NCBI GenBank assembly: GCA_964443435.1
Contig: CAYUCW010000049.1
Span: forward strand, 1 to 15,078
DNA length: 15,078 nt
DNA from: Pseudaquidulcibacter sp964443435
Lineage (GTDB): Bacteria; Pseudomonadota; Alphaproteobacteria; Caulobacterales; Aquidulcibacteraceae
Reading direction: 5' to 3'
Shown: one piece after another, positions 8,371 to 13,540 of the stretch
Position numbering within the stretch: position 1 is the first letter of the stretch
Layout of the letters: each line of letters opens with the position of its first letter
The notes under the pieces: generated by a model
What the model saw: only the letters and a program-made list of their open reading frames with translations
Told to the model about the DNA's origin: nothing
Database searches by the model: none
Translations under genes and position numbers: made by a program

Positions 8371-8763
8371 ATGTTAGAAAAAAAAGAATTAGAGACGGGT
8401 TCAAAACTTGCACCGGCGTTTGATGCAAATGGCCTTATTCCAGTTATTGCACAAGACTTTAAAACAAAAAACGTCCTTATGATGGCGTATATGAATGAAG
8501 AAGCTTTGAATCTAACTCTTGAAACTGAAATCGCGCACTACTGGTCGCGCTCTCGTAATTCTATTTGGAAAAAAGGTGAAACTTCTGGTCAATTGCAACA
8601 CGTCAAAGAATTTCGAATTGACTGCGATCAAGATACTATACTTTTATTAGTAGAGGTTGGCGGAAATGGCGGCTGTTGCCATGTTGGTTATGCTGACTGC
8701 TTTTATAGAATTGCTAATATAGGCGAAAAAGTCGCGCTTGTAATTGATGGTAAAAAACTCTAG
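8371..8763 (+). CDS. hisI: Phosphoribosyl-AMP cyclohydrolase HisI
   Basis: Cytoplasmic enzyme of histidine synthesis that hydrolytically opens the purine ring of phosphoribosyl-AMP to give ProFAR. The metal-binding motif D-C-D-Q-D lies at 84-88, and the zinc cysteine region C-C-H-V-G-Y-A-D-C-F-Y-R at 102-113, with Cys85, Cys103 and Cys110 as likely ligands. The substrate segment Y-W-S-R-S-R at 57-62 is followed by W-K-K-G-E-T-S-G. At 130 residues it is a stand-alone HisI with no HisE fusion. An in-frame ATG at 8335 would add 12 residues (M-A-F-F-G-K-P...), but those codons are the terminator hairpin itself. I therefore take ATG 8371, with a modest GGTGG at 8363-8367 close upstream. No other his gene is nearby. 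It runs into ccmA 8 nt later. Confidence 0.93.
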   Translation: MLEKKELETGSKLAPAFDANGLIPVIAQDFKTKNVLMMAYMNEEALNLTLETEIAHYWSRSRNSIWKKGETSGQLQHVKEFRIDCDQDTILLLVEVGGNGGCCHVGYADCFYRIANIGEKVALVIDGKKL

Positions 8764-8773
8764 AAAATAGAGT
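8757..8773 (+). promoter_or_regulatory. Small hairpin spanning the hisI stop and ccmA start
   Basis: ACTCTA (8757-8762) and TAGAGT (8768-8773) form a perfect 6-bp inverted repeat around a GAAAA loop. It contains the hisI TAG stop (8761-8763) and the first two bases of the ccmA GTG (8772-8774). A ribosome finishing hisI would open it, so it may couple ccmA translation to hisI. The stem is short and AU-rich, so stability is modest. Confidence 0.4.
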
Positions 8774-9371
8774 GACTATTAATACGCTTAAACCAGATTT
8801 AATTAATGTGGAGAATCTTTCACTTTCAAGGGGTGAAAGAGTTTTGGTGCGTTCCTTATCTTTTTCATTGGCAGCGGGGCAAGGTCTTTTACTACGTGGC
8901 GCAAATGGAAGCGGCAAAACAACTTTATTGCGGTCTCTTGCGGGATTCATAACCCCAATAAGTGGTGCTATTAAGCTTGATAAAAATGAAATCCAATATC
9001 TTGGTCATCAGGATACAATTAAACCGAATGAAAATATTAGAAAACAATTAGCGTTTTGGGCAAAAATGTATGGCGCTTCAAAAAACGAAATTGCTGATAT
9101 TATCGATTTCATGGGAATAAAGCATTTATTATTTCTTGATGGATCTAACCTAAGTGCAGGACAAAAAAGGCGAATAAGCCTTGCACGCCTATTATTAAGC
9201 AAAAGAAAAATCTGGCTTTTAGATGAACCTGCTGCACCGCTTGACGATAAAGGTCGCGTATTGCTTGGTCAGATTTTTGATAAGCATAGGCAAAATGGCG
9301 GTATTATAATTGCCGCAGTGCATGACACACCAGAAGGTGAAAGTATGCAAGAATTATGGCTTGAAAGGTGA
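8772..9371 (+). CDS. ccmA: Heme exporter ATP-binding protein CcmA
   Basis: ATPase subunit of the CcmABCD transporter of system I cytochrome c maturation, needed to release holo-CcmE in the periplasm. All ABC motifs are present: Walker A G-A-N-G-S-G-K-T-T at 43-51, the Q-loop in L-G-H-Q (Gln80; Y-L-G-H-Q is typical of CcmA), the signature L-S-A-G-Q at 127-131, Walker B I-W-L-L-D-E-P at 147-153 with Glu152, D-loop P-L-D at 156-158, and the switch histidine in A-A-V-H-D. At 199 residues it has the usual compact CcmA length. The start is GTG with no clear Shine-Dalgarno sequence, 8 nt after hisI, so translation is probably coupled. No in-frame ATG near this position fits better. Confidence 0.94.
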   Translation: MTINTLKPDLINVENLSLSRGERVLVRSLSFSLAAGQGLLLRGANGSGKTTLLRSLAGFITPISGAIKLDKNEIQYLGHQDTIKPNENIRKQLAFWAKMYGASKNEIADIIDFMGIKHLLFLDGSNLSAGQKRRISLARLLLSKRKIWLLDEPAAPLDDKGRVLLGQIFDKHRQNGGIIIAAVHDTPEGESMQELWLER

Positions 9372-9378
9372 TTGGCAA

Positions 9379-10050
9379 ATGCTAAATCAAATGATAGCTA
9401 TAATAAGACGTGAAATAAACCTTGGCCTTTTAAATGGCGGCGGCGCATTTTTACCAAGTGCATTTTTTGCAGGCTCGGTTTTAATTCTTCCATTTGCGCT
9501 AGGTAAAGATCCTATAATGCTTAAAATGATTGGAGCAGGGTTTTTATGGCTTGCGCTTGCATTATCATCCTTAGTTTCCTTGGAACGTTTATATCAAAGT
9601 GATTTTGATGATGGCACGCTTGAGCAATATTTTTTAATTGATTTGCCGCTTCCGATTATTGTCCTTGCAAAAATTATCGGCGCTTGGCTTTCGGTTTGTG
9701 TGCCTTTAATTGCAATAGTGCCAATTTGTGCAATTATGCTTAATATAACAAGTACCGCAATATTACCAATAATGCTGCAAATCTTTATTGGCTCTTTAAG
9801 TATGTTTTTAATGGGCGCGATTGGCGCGGCACTTGGTGTAAGTATTAAGCGCGGTGGCTTATTAATAGCGCTTTTAATACTTCCGCTTTATACCCCAATT
9901 ATAATTTTTGGCGCCGCGTCTGCACAAGAAATATTAAGTAATAATCTTATATTCTCACAAGGCTTTTTATTTATTATTGCAATCTGTTTAAGTGCAATTG
10001 TAATTGCCCCAATCATAATAAGCAGTATTTTAAAGCTTAATATAGATTAA
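9379..10050 (+). CDS. ccmB: Heme exporter membrane protein CcmB
   Basis: Permease subunit that works with CcmA. About six hydrophobic helices are seen, at roughly 28-41, 49-66, 91-120, 128-155, 160-181 and 196-218. Family features are R-R-E at 10-12, L-P-F-A-L-G at 37-42, and the loop L-Y-Q-S-D-F-D-D-G-T-L-E-Q at 71-83, typical of CcmB. I chose ATG 9379, 7 nt after the ccmA stop, with AGGTG just upstream. The frame is open back to an ATG at 9310, but that would overlap ccmA by 62 nt and add residues unlike the family; ATG 9391 is a less likely alternative. This gives 223 residues, the normal length. ccmC and ccmD do not follow; the next gene is on the other strand. Confidence 0.93.
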   Translation: MLNQMIAIIRREINLGLLNGGGAFLPSAFFAGSVLILPFALGKDPIMLKMIGAGFLWLALALSSLVSLERLYQSDFDDGTLEQYFLIDLPLPIIVLAKIIGAWLSVCVPLIAIVPICAIMLNITSTAILPIMLQIFIGSLSMFLMGAIGAALGVSIKRGGLLIALLILPLYTPIIIFGAASAQEILSNNLIFSQGFLFIIAICLSAIVIAPIIISSILKLNID

Positions 10051-10652
10051 TTACGTTCAAGCACTATTACCGCTTTTTCAGCAAATAAATTTGTGGAAAA
10101 TCCAATTTTTTCAATTGGCGCACGCGCTTCATTATTGATAAATGGAATAATAGATTTAACTTTAAAGCCAGTGATTTTCACAAGGTCAAAAAAATCAACC
10201 AAAGTACATAAATGAAGATTCTTAGTATTATACCAAGTATCAGGCAAATCTTTTGTAACCGGCATTCTTCCCGTTAAAAGTACATCAAGTCTTATGCGCC
10301 AATATCCAAAATTTGGAATTGAAACAATGGCAAGTTTTCCAATTCGCCTTATTTCTTCTAAAACTGATTTAGGTTCTAGGGTTGCTTGAATTGTATTTGA
10401 AACAATAACTAGGTCAAATGCATCATCAGGGAACAACGCCAAATCCTTATCGGCGTCGCCTTGAATAACTGCAAGACCGCGCGCCACCGATGCATTAACT
10501 CCAGTTTGGCTTATTTCAAGGCCACGCACTATCGCATTTTTTTGCTTTTGTAAGTGATATATTAATTCACCATCGCCGCATCCAATATCAAGAATTTTAG
10601 CACCATTTGGAACTTGGGCAATAATAGCTTCGAAATCTTTACGATTTTTCAT
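10047..10652 (-). CDS. metW: Methionine biosynthesis protein MetW
   Basis: A class I SAM-methyltransferase-fold protein encoded next to MetX in many proteobacteria and needed for, or stimulating, homoserine acylation. The SAM-binding motif I, I-L-D-I-G-C-G-D-G-E-L, is at 20-30, with an acidic residue Glu46 at the end of strand 2. The MetW-specific W-Y-N-T-K-N-L-H-L-C-T lies at 140-150, and S-I-P-N-F-G-Y-W at 111-118. I chose the ATG at 10652, which has a strong GGAGGG at 10662-10657. An ATG four codons upstream (10664) overlaps that ribosome site. This gives 201 residues, normal for MetW. It overlaps the end of metX by 14 nt. Its stop overlaps that of convergent ccmB by 4 nt. Confidence 0.93.
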   Translation of the reverse strand: MKNRKDFEAIIAQVPNGAKILDIGCGDGELIYHLQKQKNAIVRGLEISQTGVNASVARGLAVIQGDADKDLALFPDDAFDLVIVSNTIQATLEPKSVLEEIRRIGKLAIVSIPNFGYWRIRLDVLLTGRMPVTKDLPDTWYNTKNLHLCTLVDFFDLVKITGFKVKSIIPFINNEARAPIEKIGFSTNLFAEKAVIVLERN

Positions 10653-11778
10653 TTTGCCCTCCATTAATAAAAGCTTCTGAAGCTGAATTTATAAAGCCAC
10701 CTAATGCTTTATGGAAAACCGGCTCATCAAGTAAAAAAGCGTCATGCCCTTTATCGGTCTCAACTTCTAAAGAGGCAACATGGACCCCAGCAGACATCAT
10801 AGAACGAACAATATCACGGCTTTCGCTTGGCGGATAATGCCAATCGGAAGAAAATGAAACCACGCAAACCCGACCTTTGAAATTTTCAAATGCTTTGGCA
10901 AGATTATTATTAAATTTTGCCGCAAGATCAAAATAATCCATAGCGCGTGTGATATATAAATATGAATTAGCATCAAATCTATCTACAAAACTTGTGCCTT
11001 GATAACGCAAATATGATTCAATTTGGAAATCAGCTTCAAAGCCATAGGTAAGATTTTCTCTATCTTGAAGCTTGCGGCCAAATTTATTTTGTAAAGCGGT
11101 ATCGGACATATAGGTAATATGCGCCGCCATTCTTGCAACTTTTAGGCCTTTTTGCGGGAATTTATCATTTTCAATATATTTACCATCGCACCAATCAGGG
11201 TCAGCCATAATTGCTTGGCGACCAACTTCATGGAATGCAATATTTTGCGCACTATGACGTGCCGCAGTGGCAATTGGAACCGCGCAATAAAGCCTGTCTG
11301 GGTAATTTGCAATCCATTCAAGAACCTGCATTCCGCCCATAGAGCCGCCAATAACCGCAAAAAGCTTATCAATTCCAAATGAATTCACAAGCTCAACTTG
11401 CGCTTTTACCATGTCACCAATAGTAATTACAGGAAAATTAGTGCCGTAAATATTGCCGTTTTCATCCTTATCAGATGGGCCAGTTGTGCCCATACATCCG
11501 CATAAAACATTACTGCAAATTACAAAATATTTGTCGGTATCTATTAATTTACCACTTCCAACAACTTGTGACCACCAACCATTTTTTTTGGTTATTGGGT
11601 TTTTTTCGCTTACAAATTGATCCCCAGTAAGTGCGTGGCACACAAGAATAGCATTACTCTTGTCTTGGTTGAGATTTCCATATGTTTCATATGAAACATT
11701 TATTGGTCCAAACTCAAAGCCAGAATCAAGCTTAATTTTAGAAGAAATTTTATAAGTTTTTAAAGTTCGCGACATCAT
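10639..11778 (-). CDS. metX: Homoserine O-acyltransferase MetX (alpha/beta hydrolase fold)
   Basis: Cytoplasmic enzyme that transfers an acyl group from acetyl-CoA (or succinyl-CoA in some MetX subgroups) to homoserine, the first committed step of methionine synthesis. The nucleophile elbow G-G-S-M-G-G-M-Q lies at 144-151 with Ser146. Asp312 (in S-S-D-W-H-Y-P-P) and His345 (in K-G-H-D-A-F-L-L) complete the triad. G-C-M-G-T-T-G-P-S-D at 94-103 is the conserved MetX loop. The protein is 379 residues, a normal length. Two adjacent ATGs (11778, 11775) can start it, and no strong Shine-Dalgarno sequence is visible. Acyl donor cannot be decided by eye. It is followed directly by metW. No SAM riboswitch was recognised in the leader. 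Confidence 0.95.
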   Translation of the reverse strand: MMSRTLKTYKISSKIKLDSGFEFGPINVSYETYGNLNQDKSNAILVCHALTGDQFVSEKNPITKKNGWWSQVVGSGKLIDTDKYFVICSNVLCGCMGTTGPSDKDENGNIYGTNFPVITIGDMVKAQVELVNSFGIDKLFAVIGGSMGGMQVLEWIANYPDRLYCAVPIATAARHSAQNIAFHEVGRQAIMADPDWCDGKYIENDKFPQKGLKVARMAAHITYMSDTALQNKFGRKLQDRENLTYGFEADFQIESYLRYQGTSFVDRFDANSYLYITRAMDYFDLAAKFNNNLAKAFENFKGRVCVVSFSSDWHYPPSESRDIVRSMMSAGVHVASLEVETDKGHDAFLLDEPVFHKALGGFINSASEAFINGGQNEKS

Positions 11779-11932
11779 CTTATATTTGCAATAATTTCAA
11801 ACTCTTTACTAGCAGTTTTTGCAAATTCAAAGATATTTGCGCGTTTTTTATAAATTTTTTTTGATAAAACTTATGATTGGTAATCGAATATTAATTAAGT
11901 AAAGTCATAATATAAGATTAAGGGAGTTCAAG
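11779..11932. promoter_or_regulatory. Divergent intergenic region between metX and the response regulator
   Basis: A 154-bp AT-rich spacer must hold promoters for both directions. On the metX side are two imperfect direct copies, TTTGCAAATTCAAA (11818-11831) and TTTGCAATAATTTCAAA (11785-11801). GCAAAT (11821-11826) also pairs with ATTTGC (11835-11840) around an 8-nt loop. On the + strand, TTGATA (11861-11866), 17 bases and TCGAAT (11884-11889) is a weak promoter candidate for the regulator, and CATAAT at 11906-11911 is an alternative -10 without a good -35. AGGGAG at 11921-11926 is the ribosome site of the regulator. Confidence 0.35.
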
Positions 11933-12823
11933 TTGGCGATAATTCCACGTAAAGGGAAGAAACTTAATTTTAGCAGTCTATCTGTTTTGATAGTTGATGA
12001 TCAACCATTTTACCGTAATCTTTTATCTGAAGTATTGCGTAGTCTTGGCGTCATGAACGTCACTACGGCGATTGATGGCGTTGATGCGCTTGACGCACTT
12101 GAAAATATACACCCTGATATAATTATTACTGATTGGGTTATGCCTGAAATGTCAGGTCTTGAACTTACAGAGAGAGTTCGTAAATTACGTAATGAGCGTT
12201 TAAAAATGACGCCTGTAATTATGGTAACTTCTAATAATCTTAGAAGCCAAATCGAAGAAGCGCGTGCAAAAGGTGTTGATACTTTTATACTTAAGCCTGT
12301 GAATGTTAAGTCTGTATTCGACAGAATGAAAGAAGTTATCGAAGCACCAAGAGATTTCATAGATACTGAAAATTATGTTGGCCCTTGCAGAAGAAGAAAT
12401 AAAGCAAATAATTATTTTGGACCATATAGAAGAAATGACGATCCATTAGAAGTAAGCAATAATGTTTCCGATGAAATGCAAGCAAAAATAAAAATTGCTG
12501 AAATCTTAAAAGGTGTATCTCCTGCCTATAATAGTTTTAAACGCGGGAATAAAGCTTCATTAGGTGAAATCCGATTCTCAATGCTAGAGATTATGAATAT
12601 TGCAAATAAAATCAATGATGTGCAGATTAAGCGCGTATCTTGGAGCTTGGTTGCATATATTGATAAAGTTGGCGAGTCTAGCTTGCTAAGGCCAGAAATT
12701 ATTATTACCCATATCGAAGCTTTAGAAGTATTGGTGAAAACCCCATCTGCTCAATCTGAGCGTCGTGATGATGTCGCTAAGGGTCTACATGAAGTTGTGC
12801 TTAGATCTATTAAAGCCGCTTAA
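11933..12823 (+). CDS. CheY-like response regulator with tandem Y-x-G-P-x-R-R motif and helical C-terminal domain
   Basis: Residues about 16-135 form a complete receiver domain: acidic pocket Asp22-Asp23, phosphoacceptor Asp67 in I-I-T-D-W-V-M-P, switch Thr99 and Lys121 (L-K-P). Its kinase is not in the window. Residues 148-167 hold two copies of a short motif, Y-V-G-P-C-R-R-R (148-155) and Y-F-G-P-Y-R-R (161-167), a basic linker I associate with alphaproteobacterial receiver proteins. Residues about 178-296 look all-helical and carry no DNA-binding helix-turn-helix, GGDEF, EAL or HxxKG phosphotransfer signature, so output is unknown and probably protein-protein. The start is TTG at 11933, supported by AGGGAG six bases upstream; no in-frame ATG precedes the receiver domain. 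It converges on sixA with adjacent stop codons. Confidence 0.88.
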   Translation: MAIIPRKGKKLNFSSLSVLIVDDQPFYRNLLSEVLRSLGVMNVTTAIDGVDALDALENIHPDIIITDWVMPEMSGLELTERVRKLRNERLKMTPVIMVTSNNLRSQIEEARAKGVDTFILKPVNVKSVFDRMKEVIEAPRDFIDTENYVGPCRRRNKANNYFGPYRRNDDPLEVSNNVSDEMQAKIKIAEILKGVSPAYNSFKRGNKASLGEIRFSMLEIMNIANKINDVQIKRVSWSLVAYIDKVGESSLLRPEIIITHIEALEVLVKTPSAQSERRDDVAKGLHEVVLRSIKAA

Positions 12824-13351
12824 TTAATCTGCTGACTTTATAGGTATTAATGAAGCAACTAATTTCATTTGGCTTTTACGTTTTAAATTGCGTTTAAACC
12901 AAGCAATCCCTGCGGTTTTTAGTTCAAGTTTCAAAAGAGTTGTTTCTTTGGTTTCTTTCTCACCTTTAAGGAAATATCGGCATAATTCATGAAGCCCAGG
13001 GTCATGGGCAATAAGAATGACATTGCGCCCATTTGAAGCCAAAACTTCATCCATATAAGTATCAATTGATGCTAAATATAATTCACGGCTTATCGCTACT
13101 TTGGCGTTTGGAAATATATCTTTTGCCGCTTCAAAAGTCTGTAGTGCGCGATTTGCAGATGAAACAAGTATAGTATCTGGCTCAAAACCCAAATCAAAAA
13201 GTCTAGAGGCTTGGTTTTTTGCGTCCCTAGTCCCAGATTCAACAAGATTTCTTTCAAAATCATTATTGGCATCAAAAGGGTTTTCAGCTTTTCCATGCCT
13301 GAAAATGACTAGATTTTCTAATTTAGATTTTGAAATGTCAAAATTATACAT
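12824..13351 (-). CDS. sixA: SixA-type phosphohistidine phosphatase (histidine phosphatase superfamily)
   Basis: A histidine phosphatase (phosphoglycerate-mutase-like) of the small SixA group, which in E. coli removes phosphate from histidines of phosphotransfer proteins. The catalytic R-H-G motif is at 18-20 with nucleophile His19. S-S-A-N-R-A-L-Q-T at 64-72 supplies a phosphate-binding Arg68. The second histidine is His116 in I-A-H-D-P-G-L at 114-120. The length of 175 residues suits the group. The ATG at 13351 has no clear Shine-Dalgarno sequence. It ends at the base next to the response-regulator stop on the other strand. A role in that regulator's pathway is only inference; the family also contains phosphatases of small metabolites. 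Confidence 0.82.
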   Translation of the reverse strand: MYNFDISKSKLENLVIFRHGKAENPFDANNDFERNLVESGTRDAKNQASRLFDLGFEPDTILVSSANRALQTFEAAKDIFPNAKVAISRELYLASIDTYMDEVLASNGRNVILIAHDPGLHELCRYFLKGEKETKETTLLKLELKTAGIAWFKRNLKRKSQMKLVASLIPIKSAD

Positions 13352-13540
13352 TAATATTACTAGACGCTTATAGAAAAATTATTCGATTTATAGTTTATCG
13401 CATGTTTTATAACTTAAAAACAAGATGCAAATAGCGTTTACTAGCATTTTATTGTAATTTACTATGAAAAATTCTTGACCAAACACCTAAATAAAAGGCA
13501 TTTGCAAGTTTGCCCTTTTATTGGCTTCTGGAATCCTTAA
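13352..13540 (+). promoter_or_regulatory. Divergent spacer sixA/lysS with leader hairpin at 13490-13522
   Basis: This 189-bp spacer contains no gene I can support. On the + strand TTTACT (13437-13442), 17 bases, then TACTAT (13460-13465) is a weak promoter candidate for lysS; TTGACC at 13475-13480 has no -10 at proper distance. A hairpin lies at 13490-13522: AATAAAAGG (13490-13498) pairs perfectly with CCTTTTATT (13514-13522), extended by CA with TG around one bulged C, enclosing a 10-nt loop with TTGCAA. It ends 18 nt before the lysS ATG. There is no following T run, so it is not a classic terminator. Confidence 0.4.

Noticed and set aside
9310..9378. Longer CcmB starting at ATG 9310, overlapping ccmA by 62 nt
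   Set aside because: The extra 23 residues are Cys/Lys-rich, unlike CcmB, and are the shifted reading of conserved ccmA codons. ATG 9379 gives the usual length and has a ribosome site.
11821..11857. Intrinsic terminator on the + strand (GCAAAT/ATTTGC hairpin followed by T runs)
   Set aside because: The stem is only 6 bp and AT-rich, and no + strand gene ends upstream of it; metX runs the other way.
11779..11932. SAM-II or SAM-V riboswitch before metX
   Set aside because: The leader contains GCTAGTAAAGAG-like text reminiscent of the 3' pseudoknot strand, but I could not find the matching 5' hairpin and loop, so there is not enough to call it.
13490..13522. T-box leader or intrinsic terminator before lysS
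   Set aside because: No T-box sequence or specifier arrangement is visible, and T-boxes are not expected in this group. The hairpin lacks a trailing T run.
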